From: Glaciecola sp. 33A
GTDB taxonomy: Bacteria; Pseudomonadota; Gammaproteobacteria; Enterobacterales; Alteromonadaceae
Direction of reading: 5' to 3'
Assembly: GCF_002836745.1 (NCBI RefSeq)
Contig: NZ_PJAR01000024.1
Location: 389,174-453,173 of the forward strand
Length of the DNA stretch: 64,000 nt
The translations under genes were made by a program, and so were the position numbers. This document shows, piece after piece, positions 35,960 through 45,023 of the stretch. How positions within the stretch are numbered: the first letter of the stretch is position 1; each line of letters starts with the position of its first letter. The notes below the pieces were generated by a model. It did no database searches. It saw only the letters and a program-made list of their open reading frames with translations, and was not told the origin of the DNA.

Positions 35960-37336
35960 ATGAAACTGAAGATTTCACTCTTATTTTTCGGACTATTTTT
36001 TTGGTTATTTTTGGTAAATATGCCAAGCGCTCACTCTGCTGAAGCACAGGCAAGTCACCTTTCATTTTCAGACGCTTGGAAGTTACTTCAGAAAAGTAAT
36101 AATTCTTTGGCTGCTCAGTCCGCTAATGTTGACCGTTACAGGTATCTACAACAAGCTAAAAATGATCTGAACCTACCTTCAGTTTCATTAGGTGTTAATT
36201 ACACTCGCCTAAACGATGATATAACGTTGTTAGGCAGTCAAATTTCAGAGAGTCTTGCCGGGCTTACCTCAACGATTGAAGATAAAGATGTGTATTCTTC
36301 ATCTGTGCGTGTCATTTGGCCCATTTATACGGGCGGTAAAATAACAGCAGCTCAAAATGCGGCAAAAGGGCAATTCGATGAAGCGCAAGGTCAACTTGGT
36401 ATGGAGACCCATGTTCGATTCGAGGAACTTAGTCAATATTATTTCTCAGTTCTATTGGCTCAAGACGTACTAAAAACCAGAAAAAATGTTGAAATAGGCC
36501 TTAAACAGCATCTTGATTTTGCCATAAAACTCGAAGAACAGGGGCAGGTCGCCCGAATCGAGCGTTTACAAGCAGAAGCCTCTTTGGATAAAGCGCATGT
36601 CGATTACAAGAAAGCGCAAAAAGATTTAGATATTACGTCATCAGCGCTAACTCAAATCTTAAATCAGGAAGCGGTTGTCCTGCCCAAAGACACACTTTTT
36701 ATCAATAGTACTATTCCATCAATGCATCGCTTTATCGAGAAAACACTTAACACTTATCCTGGTTTACATATCCTTGACTCTAAAAAGACACAAGCGAGCA
36801 GTTTAATCGCAGCTGAAAAAAGTAAATACTATCCTGATGTGTTTTTATACGGTGATTATAATGTTTATGAAGAAGACTCATTAACCAGCGAGCTGAAGCC
36901 TGATTGGTTTATAGGAATAGGTGTAAAGGTCACGTTATTTGATAATTCGGGTCGCTCTGATAACGTCAAGGCAGCGCACAGCGCGGTGTATCAAGTTCAA
37001 TATTTAAAAGCACAAGCTAAACAAGACTTGAAAGTGTTAGTTAAAAAAACCTACCTTGAGGCGCAACAAGCGATTGAAGAAGTTATTGGGCTTGATTCCA
37101 GTTTAGCGTTAGCAAAAGAAAACCTAGTTTTGCGCAAAAAAGGATTTACCCAAGGACTGTCTAATTCACTTGATGTTGTTGATGCTGAGCTATACCTATC
37201 GAGTATCCAAACCCAACAATCTGTTGCTCGATTTCAATATATAAGCTCATTGACCAAACTGCTTGCATTAAGTGGTGAAATGAATACGTTTACGCATTAT
37301 CAAAATACAGCCTTATCAACAGACATTCAGGAATAG
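35960..37336 (+). CDS. TolC-family outer-membrane efflux protein
   Basis: A 458-residue outer-membrane channel with a signal peptide cleaved near AHS-AEA. It has the two-fold repeat of TolC: strand regions SVSLGVNYTRLN and DVFLYGDYNVYEED, each followed by long coiled helices. It is the first gene of an export operon (channel, adaptor and two ABC-2 permeases). AGGAG lies before the ATG. It would connect the inner-membrane exporter to the outside. Confidence 0.9.
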   Translation: MKLKISLLFFGLFFWLFLVNMPSAHSAEAQASHLSFSDAWKLLQKSNNSLAAQSANVDRYRYLQQAKNDLNLPSVSLGVNYTRLNDDITLLGSQISESLAGLTSTIEDKDVYSSSVRVIWPIYTGGKITAAQNAAKGQFDEAQGQLGMETHVRFEELSQYYFSVLLAQDVLKTRKNVEIGLKQHLDFAIKLEEQGQVARIERLQAEASLDKAHVDYKKAQKDLDITSSALTQILNQEAVVLPKDTLFINSTIPSMHRFIEKTLNTYPGLHILDSKKTQASSLIAAEKSKYYPDVFLYGDYNVYEEDSLTSELKPDWFIGIGVKVTLFDNSGRSDNVKAAHSAVYQVQYLKAQAKQDLKVLVKKTYLEAQQAIEEVIGLDSSLALAKENLVLRKKGFTQGLSNSLDVVDAELYLSSIQTQQSVARFQYISSLTKLLALSGEMNTFTHYQNTALSTDIQE

Positions 37337-37345
37337 AAGGACACT

Positions 37346-38320
37346 ATGAAAAAGATAAAACTTGGCGTAATGGTATTGGCAGTCGTGTTATTAATCGGCT
37401 GGTTATGTTTTCGTTTCTATCAAGCGTATCAACCTCAGCCTGTCCGCCTTCAAGGTCAAATTCAAGCTCAACAATATAGTATTTCCTCCAAAGTATCGGG
37501 TCGGATTGACCAAGTGTTGGTGCGAAAAGGGGATATAGTAAACAAGTCACAATTGATATTTACATTATTTAGCCCTGAAATTACAGCGAAACTTGATCAA
37601 GCCATTGCTGGACAAAAAGCCGCTGGCGCCATGGCGAAAGAAGCAGAAAAAGGTGCCAGAACACAACAAATTCAGGCATCAAAAGACCAATGGTTAACAG
37701 CAAAAGCAGATGCACAATTAATGGAAAAAACCTACCAACGTATTAATAATTTATACAATGATGGTGTTGTTGCCGAACAAAAAAGAGATGAGGCCAATAC
37801 GCAGCAACAGGCAGCAAAATATACCGAGAATGCGGCATTTCAAATGTACCAATTAATGCAAGAAGGCGTGCGTGAAGAAACCAAAGTGGCAGCCCAACAG
37901 AAAGAGATAATGGCCGCAGGCGTTGTAGCAGAAGTGCAAGCTTCTGCAGCGGATACAAAAATAACCAGTTGGTTTAACGGTGAAGTTTCGCAGGTCTTAC
38001 TGAACAGCGGAGAACTCGCGCCGCAAGGATTTCCAGTTGTCACTGTAATCGATACAAAAGACGCTTGGGCGGTGTTGAATGTGCGAGAAGATTTACTAAA
38101 CAACTTTGAAAAAGGAATGCGTTTTACCGCTTATCTCCCTGCTTTAGATAAGCGTATCGTTTTTGAAGTGTCGCACATCGCCGTAATGGGCGATTTTGCT
38201 ACATGGCGCTCTACAGACGCGACACAAGGTTTTGATTTACGTACCTTTGAAGTTGAAGCCAGGCCGGTTGAGTCAATTGAGAATTTACGCATGGGTATGA
38301 GTGTGGTGGTAGAACTCTAA
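37346..38320 (+). CDS. HlyD-family membrane-fusion protein
   Basis: A 324-residue adaptor with one N-terminal helix (LGVMVLAVVLLIGWLCF), an initial lipoyl half (QYSISSKVSGRIDQVLVRKGD), a coiled hairpin over residues 75-190, and the returning half ITSWFNGEVSQVLLNSGELAPQ. It resembles YbhG/YhiI-type adaptors that work with ABC-2 exporters. The stop of the channel gene is nine bases upstream. It is followed by two permease genes. Confidence 0.9.
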   Translation: MKKIKLGVMVLAVVLLIGWLCFRFYQAYQPQPVRLQGQIQAQQYSISSKVSGRIDQVLVRKGDIVNKSQLIFTLFSPEITAKLDQAIAGQKAAGAMAKEAEKGARTQQIQASKDQWLTAKADAQLMEKTYQRINNLYNDGVVAEQKRDEANTQQQAAKYTENAAFQMYQLMQEGVREETKVAAQQKEIMAAGVVAEVQASAADTKITSWFNGEVSQVLLNSGELAPQGFPVVTVIDTKDAWAVLNVREDLLNNFEKGMRFTAYLPALDKRIVFEVSHIAVMGDFATWRSTDATQGFDLRTFEVEARPVESIENLRMGMSVVVEL

Positions 38321-38343
38321 GTTAATTTAAGTGGAAAAAAGCA

Positions 38344-39483
38344 ATGACTTTTCGAACACAATGGCAACTGTTTTACCGAGATAAGTGGTTATTCTCTTGC
38401 CTTACTTGGGTACCTATTTTATTGGCTCTTTCTATTTGGGCAATATTTTTTCACGGCACTGCCCGCGATTTGCCTATAGGTGTTGTTGATTTATCTCACA
38501 GTCAATTGTCCAGAACAATCAGTCGCCAATTAGATGCCAGTGCAACCCTGGCAGTTAATGACAAATATTCAGATGTAAGCCAAGCAAAAAATGCCTTAAT
38601 CAGCGGCGATATTTATGCATATGTTGTTATTCCTGGGCAATTTGATCGAGATATTTATAGAGGACAATCACCACAAATTTCGGCCTTTTATAACAGCCAA
38701 TATATTTTAGTTGGCAAGTTAGTCAGCTCAGCGATTATTAGCGCCGTAGGCACCGCTAATGCACAAATAGAGGTATTGGGATCTCTTTCTGATGGCAATA
38801 CTACAACGCAGAGTGCCATGGGCAGAGCGTTGACTATAAGAACTCAAATTACGCCGTTATTTAATAAAAACACCAACTATACGCAGTTTCTTGTTTCCGC
38901 CATTATTCCCGCGCTCTGGCAAATTTTTATTGTTGCTGGCACGATATTAATTATCACTGCCAATGCCGCCAATAAAAGCGCTGCCTCCAGGGCAACTAGA
39001 TTATCCGTAGGGCAGGTGATGACTACCTTGAGTTTTTATATACCGTTGTTTCTGCTGCACGGGGCACTTTTTTTACTTTGGTTTTATGTTGGCTTTGATT
39101 GGCCAATGAATGGCAGTTTTGTGGCTTTACTGTTTGCTCAATTTGTCACCTGTATAGCGTGTATGATCATGGGCGCATTTTTTTATTTTCTAACACATGA
39201 TGCTGCCAGAGCAATCAGTGTAGCTGGCGCGTTTACGGCACCCAGTTTCGCATTTATGGGTATCACCTTTCCGGTTACTGACATGAATACCGCCGCCCTG
39301 ATTTGGCGAAATTTATTACCTATTAGTCACTATATTGAAGTGCAAGTGAGTCAGGTTAGCTACGGTGTTTCTTGGATAGTCGCATTGACGCAATTATTGC
39401 CCATGTTTGGCTATTTACTGCCTTTATTCCTAACTTACTTGTTGATAACAAAACGGCGTAATAGCAGTGAGCTCATCGTATGA
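38344..39483 (+). CDS. ABC-2 type transporter permease, first copy
   Basis: A 379-residue permease with an N-terminal helix, a long extracytoplasmic loop (residues 40-180) and about five C-terminal helices. The loop begins PIGVVDLSHSQLSRTI and contains AFYNSQYILVGKL, both typical of YbhS/YhhJ-like exporters. Such permeases normally pair with an ATP-binding subunit; none is encoded in this operon. The last codons, GTA TGA, are the start of a 17-base tandem repeat that runs into the next gene. Confidence 0.88.
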   Translation: MTFRTQWQLFYRDKWLFSCLTWVPILLALSIWAIFFHGTARDLPIGVVDLSHSQLSRTISRQLDASATLAVNDKYSDVSQAKNALISGDIYAYVVIPGQFDRDIYRGQSPQISAFYNSQYILVGKLVSSAIISAVGTANAQIEVLGSLSDGNTTTQSAMGRALTIRTQITPLFNKNTNYTQFLVSAIIPALWQIFIVAGTILIITANAANKSAASRATRLSVGQVMTTLSFYIPLFLLHGALFLLWFYVGFDWPMNGSFVALLFAQFVTCIACMIMGAFFYFLTHDAARAISVAGAFTAPSFAFMGITFPVTDMNTAALIWRNLLPISHYIEVQVSQVSYGVSWIVALTQLLPMFGYLLPLFLTYLLITKRRNSSELIV

Positions 39484-39545
39484 CAGAGCTTGGTGTATGA
39501 AGGAGCGTGCCGTATGAAGGAGCTTGCCGTATGAAGAAGCTTGCA
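39478..39545 (+). repeat. Four tandem 17-base repeats spanning the permease gene junction
   Basis: Copies lie at 39478-39494, 39512-39528, 39495-39511 and 39529-39545, with the consensus GTATGAAGGAGCTTGCC. Each has an ATGA and all but the first and last carry GGAG. The first copy contains the stop codon of the upstream permease and the last contains the start of the downstream one. The two inner copies open six-codon frames (MKERAV, MKELAV) whose stops overlap the next ATG. Confidence 0.85.
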
Positions 39546-40682
39546 TTACTGATGCTTGAAATTAAAGCAATAATGGGCAATTCTGCTGTGGTGTTAACCA
39601 TGTTTGCTGGCGTGATTTTCTATTCATTTTTATATCCACTGCCTTATGCGAATCAGACGCCCAGAGAACAAAACATCAGTATCGTTAATTTGGATAGAAG
39701 CCAGGCAAGTTACCAATTAGAACGAATGGTGGATGCAACACCGCAAATTACAGTGGTGCAAAGGGATCATTCAATTAAAGCGGCAGAAGATGCCCTGTTA
39801 ACACATAGCAATGATGGTATTAGTGGCATTAGCGGTATTCTCGTTATTCCCGAACATTTTTACAAAGACCTATTACTTGGAAAAAGTCCTGTATTAGCTT
39901 ATGCAGGAGACGCTTCTTTCTTTTTGGTATACGGTACTATAATAGAAGGATTGGCGAATGCTGGTGGCACATTAGCGGCAAAAATAAAAGTATCGCATTT
40001 ATTAACACAAGGTCTGCCTGCAGATTACGCAAGTAACCATGTATCTTCCGTAAAATTAAATATGAAACCCACGTTTAACCCCGGTATGGGCTATATACAT
40101 TATGTTCTTCCTGCGGTATTTGTGCTTATTTTGCAACAAACCTTAGCAATGGCAGCAGGATTAATGGGAGGAACACAAAAATCAGGCCACGGGTATTGGC
40201 GTCAATATGGTTCAGGTCAGATTTTTGCTGTACGAAGCATAACGTTAGTCGGTATTTATGTCTTTTTAAGCTTATATTACTTTGGTGTCGGTTTTGAAAT
40301 GTATGGGATTAATCGGCTTGCTGATATACCCACAATGTTGGCTATTTTGATGCCGTTTTTATTCTCAACTTGCTTTATTGGTATCTGGTTAGGCGCGATT
40401 TTACCAAGACGCGAATTGGTTACTTTTGTGGTCCTGATAAGCTCAATGCCGCTTATATTTTCTGCGGGTGTTATTTGGCCACTTGAAATTATTCCAAGCC
40501 CTATTATTTGGCTATCATCATTATTTCCAAGCACACCTGCGATCCAAGCTTTTGTCGCTGCTAATCAGATGGGGGCGACACTCTATCAAATAATGGATAA
40601 GCTTTTATTGCTATGGGGATTAACGTTTCTTTGGGGTGTCGTTGCATTTATACCCTTTAAACGTAGCAATGAGTCGGATTAA
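39531..40682 (+). CDS. ABC-2 type transporter permease, second copy
   Basis: A 383-residue permease similar in plan to the preceding one: an N-terminal helix, an outer loop starting SIVNLDRSQASYQLER, and a C-terminal helix bundle. The two would form a heterodimer. The ATG at 39531 is in the last of four 17-base repeats, with GGAG from the previous repeat 14 bases upstream. An earlier in-frame GTG at 39507 would add residues with no family match. No ATPase gene follows; the next gene is convergent. Confidence 0.88.
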   Translation: MKKLALLMLEIKAIMGNSAVVLTMFAGVIFYSFLYPLPYANQTPREQNISIVNLDRSQASYQLERMVDATPQITVVQRDHSIKAAEDALLTHSNDGISGISGILVIPEHFYKDLLLGKSPVLAYAGDASFFLVYGTIIEGLANAGGTLAAKIKVSHLLTQGLPADYASNHVSSVKLNMKPTFNPGMGYIHYVLPAVFVLILQQTLAMAAGLMGGTQKSGHGYWRQYGSGQIFAVRSITLVGIYVFLSLYYFGVGFEMYGINRLADIPTMLAILMPFLFSTCFIGIWLGAILPRRELVTFVVLISSMPLIFSAGVIWPLEIIPSPIIWLSSLFPSTPAIQAFVAANQMGATLYQIMDKLLLLWGLTFLWGVVAFIPFKRSNESD

Positions 40683-40822
40683 TTCAACCAAGTAGTGGCT
40701 ATCAACACTCATAATGCAGTAAAGCCAACTAATAAACCGATAAGTAAAACGTTCGTTATTTTATTATTATTGGCCTTCAAGTGCATTGACTGGGTTACGG
40801 TTCAAGCTTCATCACAGGTCGA

Positions 40823-43411
40823 TTATTTTTTGATTTCGGAAACCGTAAAATCAAGTCCCTCATAAAAATCGCCAGTCTCTCCCGAGAGAACGACCACGCT
40901 AAGGATTTCTTCTTCGAGTGCGATGGTTTCGCTGCCCAAGTAATTTATTTTCAGCTTATATTTTCCCGGTTCTAGGTCTTGTAAGACATAGAAACCGTCA
41001 TACTCAGGAGTTATGCTGGTGTAATAGTCGTTATTTTTTTCAACAACTATTTCAACATAGCTAAAAAACTTCTTAGTTATTTTATCTTCTGCTTCTGGTA
41101 GGAGGATTGACCCCATGATCAAGGATAAGGGAACAAGTCCAACAGATATTTTTTTACCTGATGCTGGCAGCAGCGTTACTGTTTGATCACGATCCGCTGT
41201 AAGAGTCGGATCGATCATGATACCGGAATAATCATAATGCAATTCATTCCTTCTATATGGCTGTACATCACTGAGGTAAAAAATACCTGAGCTGTTGGTC
41301 TCTACTTTATTTTGACCTATGCCCACTCCTACACCCACAATAGGCACTTCATCGTTATCCTTTTTGCCATTGGCATTTTTATCAACAAAAATGGTGCCCT
41401 CAACATAGCCACTATCAGGATATTTTGTATTATTAGCTACAAATGGTTTTTTCAAATTGATCACCGTTTCGTAGCTAGCTCTGACTTTGTATTGTTGTTC
41501 TCTGTTACTCCTATAGTTCGCATCTGTTTTTAAAAAGTCGTTAAATTTATATTCAAAAGACATTTCTAGACGCACATCATCGCTTTCATCATAACTTACC
41601 TCAAGTTGATAGGCGTAGTTACTATTCTGACGCAGCCTCTTTCTTAGCCTAGCGGTATACTGCCACTTAGCGTCACGGCGCTGATTATACCTCGCGTCGA
41701 CGTTGTAGGTGAAATCTCCCTGGTTATAATCAAAGCCTATTTCTCCTGTGTAATTAGACTGGCGCTGATTTTGTTTGCGTACAGTTTTACCTAGATCTAC
41801 ATTAATGCGTATTGCTTTGCTGACATCATAGCTAAGTCCGCTATCGTAAATACTTTCTGTTCTGTCCTGGAATTTTTTACTAGAAAATCTGAAAAAATAA
41901 TCACTTCTGCCATAATTGCCGCTCATCTCAGCTTCCTGATAACTGTCCTTGTTTTCATCTTGAGCCAATTCATGACTATAACGCTCATAACTGTATGATA
42001 ATTTATGAGAAAATAACTCACTTTTTATCTCAGCAATATAGCCCTCACTATCGTCTAAAAGTGAATCATAATAGGAAACCTTAGTCACTAAGGGAACAAC
42101 TAAATTTGAAAAGCGGTATCCCGCCATGTGCTTACCGTATTGATAAAGCTTGTCTTCATTACGCATGTCATAATAGTCAAAGGCATACGTTAGATTATTG
42201 GTCACACCATAAGCGATGCCGAATTTTTGGTCGTCCCAGGCTTTATTCTCTCCCTGCGGGTTTTGGCCATAGAAAAAGTTATAGTCCCATGCGCCTTGAC
42301 TTAGAAAATCACGGCCCTGCATAACATTGACACTTCTGTCTTCGAGCAAGACCCCGTTGCGGTCATATATTTTTATTTTGAACGCATCGTTGTTACTTCT
42401 CATCTCTAATGTGAACTGATACTCGCTTCCCTCAATACGCTGATAATCAGCTACTTTGCCGTTTTGATAGACTTCGACCACGGCATTTCTGGGTGCTTTG
42501 CCCCTGATGGTGACGTCCCTACCTGAACGATTAACTGTGTAATCGTTGTCACTTAACGATAAACCACGGATCCTAGTGTTGTAGCCCAGAATATCGTTTT
42601 TCTGTATAAAAGTGTCACCAATAGTGACCGTCTTATCTTTAAAGATATAAGGGTATTTCAGACTGATATCTTGTAACTCGCCTGTGGCATAAATGTTGTG
42701 TCTAATATTAAAATCGCCGTAAAGTAGCTGCGAGCTATATTCTGCTTCCACATCTCCCTTGTTTTGTTGCGCGCCGTTTTTAAAATAAGTACTCATATCA
42801 TCTATGTCATAGCGCAGCTTAAGCATACCGAGATCGACTAGTCTTCTGTCTTTTGGCATAAAAAAGTCGGTCTGTTGAAGCTTTTCTTGGCTATTTTTGT
42901 CTTCTTCGATGGCGCGCTTTCTTTTTTGTGCTGCGACCTGATAGTCCAGCGGCAGATTAAAATCCGGTATTATTGCCAATGTATAGCTCTCTGGCAGCCA
43001 CTTTATTGACTTGAGGGGAAACAAGTCACTGATGGCCTGTTTATCAAAATATAGGCGCTCGTTTATGATTATAATATTGAGATTTTTTACTTCTTTATTG
43101 ATGTGCCTTGCTTTTGTATCGTCAAACAGACTGCCTGCCATATGGAGATGTATATTTTCGCCTTCGATAGTAAGTTGGCTATATTGGCTAAGCTCGGTCA
43201 TTGCCAGAAAATCATTGACATCGAGATAAATGCCGCCATCAAAATCGCTTTTTACTTCATAGAATTCTAGCTTCAGGTAGCGGCCTACCTTAAGGGTGAT
43301 CATATTGTTAAAGTAGTCATCTTGCGTGTCGGCAACAGCAGGCTTAAAAAGCCCCAAGCTGCATATCACGACCAGTAAAACACTGATCAATATCATTGCT
43401 GTTTTTTTCAT
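40823..43411 (-). CDS. Outer-membrane usher of a chaperone-usher pilus
   Basis: An 862-residue protein with a signal peptide cleaved near AVA-DT. The N-terminal domain is followed by a barrel with a plug-like segment (VTIRGKAPRNAVVEVYQNG) near residue 300, a long run of barrel strands, and a C-terminal domain with VDKNANGKKDNDEVPIVGV, a Ca-binding-like SdrD-B pattern. It differs from PapC/FimD and looks closer to the alternative (CS1-like) ushers. It is the last gene of a pilus operon and would secrete and assemble the subunits. Confidence 0.8.
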   Translation of the reverse strand: MKKTAMILISVLLVVICSLGLFKPAVADTQDDYFNNMITLKVGRYLKLEFYEVKSDFDGGIYLDVNDFLAMTELSQYSQLTIEGENIHLHMAGSLFDDTKARHINKEVKNLNIIIINERLYFDKQAISDLFPLKSIKWLPESYTLAIIPDFNLPLDYQVAAQKRKRAIEEDKNSQEKLQQTDFFMPKDRRLVDLGMLKLRYDIDDMSTYFKNGAQQNKGDVEAEYSSQLLYGDFNIRHNIYATGELQDISLKYPYIFKDKTVTIGDTFIQKNDILGYNTRIRGLSLSDNDYTVNRSGRDVTIRGKAPRNAVVEVYQNGKVADYQRIEGSEYQFTLEMRSNNDAFKIKIYDRNGVLLEDRSVNVMQGRDFLSQGAWDYNFFYGQNPQGENKAWDDQKFGIAYGVTNNLTYAFDYYDMRNEDKLYQYGKHMAGYRFSNLVVPLVTKVSYYDSLLDDSEGYIAEIKSELFSHKLSYSYERYSHELAQDENKDSYQEAEMSGNYGRSDYFFRFSSKKFQDRTESIYDSGLSYDVSKAIRINVDLGKTVRKQNQRQSNYTGEIGFDYNQGDFTYNVDARYNQRRDAKWQYTARLRKRLRQNSNYAYQLEVSYDESDDVRLEMSFEYKFNDFLKTDANYRSNREQQYKVRASYETVINLKKPFVANNTKYPDSGYVEGTIFVDKNANGKKDNDEVPIVGVGVGIGQNKVETNSSGIFYLSDVQPYRRNELHYDYSGIMIDPTLTADRDQTVTLLPASGKKISVGLVPLSLIMGSILLPEAEDKITKKFFSYVEIVVEKNNDYYTSITPEYDGFYVLQDLEPGKYKLKINYLGSETIALEEEILSVVVLSGETGDFYEGLDFTVSEIKK

Positions 43412-43650
43412 AGTAGATAAAATAAAATGAAACTGTATTTAATTAACATCTTTATAAGCTGCAGCGCATTGAAGGAAGCGCCATAAAAACGATAAAACGG
43501 TGCACAGTGCATTCAGAAAAAAGGGGGCGGCTTGTAGGATGTTTTTTGCAAAGAGACTTGCCTGCAGATAAGGTCATAGTGCCCTTCTTTTATTTTATTA
43601 AGCGTTAGTTAAAACGTTATAAACTTCATAACTCAGTCGACGTAATCAAC

Positions 43651-44031
43651 TTAATCAACATAGCTCACTTGATATTTAATTGATTTTTGATAGTTACCGC
43701 TCACGTGCTTTTCTCCTCGTAGCGAAAAACCAATAGCAAATTCTCCCTCACCGTACTTATTTAGGGTGATAATGGGGTCTTTTGCATGAAGGTCTACAAT
43801 TCTGATCCCCGGTGCAAAATAGATAACACCACTTTGCGTAATATCCAATTTAACGCGTTTATTGGCCCTGCCTTGCAAAGAGATAAGGGCTCCCTCTTCA
43901 GGGTAAACCGTTAGACGGCTACCGTTATAAAGGTAGAGGTTTTGTAGTTCGGCATTTTGCACGGCGATAATTTCCAACGAAAAAGCTGATGCTGAATAGA
44001 TAAACATTAGTAAAAATAAAAGTTTGTTCAT
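43651..44031 (-). CDS. Small secreted protein of the pilus operon
   Basis: A 126-residue protein with a signal peptide ending near AFS. The mature part is predicted to be mostly strands (AELQNLYLYNGSRLTV, then ALISLQGRANKRVKLDI) and contains no Cys. It lies between the major subunit and the usher, so a minor subunit, tip or anchor is plausible. No family is recognised. A strong hairpin separates it from the major subunit and would lower its expression. Confidence 0.7.
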   Translation of the reverse strand: MNKLLFLLMFIYSASAFSLEIIAVQNAELQNLYLYNGSRLTVYPEEGALISLQGRANKRVKLDITQSGVIYFAPGIRIVDLHAKDPIITLNKYGEGEFAIGFSLRGEKHVSGNYQKSIKYQVSYVD

Positions 44032-44053
44032 TGATGGACAACCAAGTTAAAGA

Positions 44054-44073
44054 GGGCAGCCATTAGGCTGCCC
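44054..44073 (-). terminator. Intergenic hairpin after the major pilus subunit
   Basis: On the minus strand GGGCAGCC-TAAT-GGCTGCCC forms a perfect 8-base stem with a 4-base loop followed by TCTTT. It lies 15 bases after the subunit's stop codon and would terminate most transcripts or protect the 3' end, giving much more subunit than usher. Confidence 0.8.
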
Positions 44074-44087
44074 AATAATAATGATTC

Positions 44088-44540
44088 TTATGTTCTGGTT
44101 GTATCTGCTATAGCGTCATAGTTGACAGAGACAGTAATCGTCTCACTGATAGTTCCAGCTGTTGCGGCATTAGCTGTATTTAGACCAACATTAAAGTTAA
44201 GCACTTGTGTTGTATCCGAAGTGACAAAAGCTACCGTCGTGCCGGTAATGTCACCGGTTAGTTGCGCCAAAGTTCCATCGGTTTCAACGCTATAAGTAAA
44301 TGTCTCACCAATTTCACCCGTCACGGTAGCGACAACTGCCTCAGTATCAATAACCGAATCTGTCCAAACATCCCCAAAATCGATTGTTGATGTATCTAAA
44401 CCAACTGCAATTGGTGTTACATATTTCGCAGTAACCGTTAAAGTATCTGTTACCGCCGTATCTAACAATACAGAAGTATTGGCAGCTATTGCTGATGATG
44501 ATATAGCGACTAAAGACGTTGCTAATAATAATTTTTTCAT
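44088..44540 (-). CDS. Major pilus subunit, DUF4402-like
   Basis: A 150-residue protein with signal peptide MKKLLLATSLVAISSSAIAA. The mature part is very rich in Thr, Val and Ala and lacks Cys. The motif STIDFGDVWTDSVIDTEA and the end TISETITVSVNYDA match DUF4402-type subunits found with chaperone-usher loci in marine bacteria. Its small size, composition and following terminator point to the structural subunit of the fibre. GAGAGAAATACG precedes the ATG. Confidence 0.82.
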   Translation of the reverse strand: MKKLLLATSLVAISSSAIAANTSVLLDTAVTDTLTVTAKYVTPIAVGLDTSTIDFGDVWTDSVIDTEAVVATVTGEIGETFTYSVETDGTLAQLTGDITGTTVAFVTSDTTQVLNFNVGLNTANAATAGTISETITVSVNYDAIADTTRT

Positions 44541-44600
44541 CGTATTTCTCTCTCTTACTTTGCTTCAAAATGAATAAACGTCCAATCTATGAAAGGATAT

Positions 44601-45023
44601 TTATTCGTGGATATCGTTGTAGGCCACCTGCACAGTAATGGTGGCGGATAAATCGCCGTTCATACTTGCTGTATCAAGGTCTACATAAAATTCATGGGCT
44701 TGGTCAACCCCGTTAGCAGTTTGTATATAAGTGATACTATTTGCGGTATACCCTCCACAGGCGTTGCGCGAAACCTGCACTATACCGGTGTTGTCGTCAT
44801 CGCTTATCTCTACCGTGTAGTCATAGCCATTTTCGGCGTTGACCGAAAAATCCACCATCTCACTGTCGACCTCGGTATCACTATAAACATCACCAAAATC
44901 AATATTACTGACACCTAACGTCAAGGATATGGCTGTTACTGCATTGCCATTAATATAAAAATCACCTTCTTCAGCCCACACAAAACTTGAAAAAAACAGT
45001 AGCGTAAAAAGAACTTTATTCAC
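44601..45023 (-). CDS. Second DUF4402-like pilus subunit
   Basis: A 140-residue paralogue of the major subunit sharing SNIDFGDVYSDTEVDSE and the C-terminal ATITVQVAYND. It has one Cys near the middle. A GTG at 45023 is chosen because GGGGA lies eight bases upstream and it begins a proper signal peptide (VLFTLLFFSSFVWA). It then overlaps the chaperone stop by eight bases. It may be a minor or tip subunit. Confidence 0.75.
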   Translation of the reverse strand: MNKVLFTLLFFSSFVWAEEGDFYINGNAVTAISLTLGVSNIDFGDVYSDTEVDSEMVDFSVNAENGYDYTVEISDDDNTGIVQVSRNACGGYTANSITYIQTANGVDQAHEFYVDLDTASMNGDLSATITVQVAYNDIHE

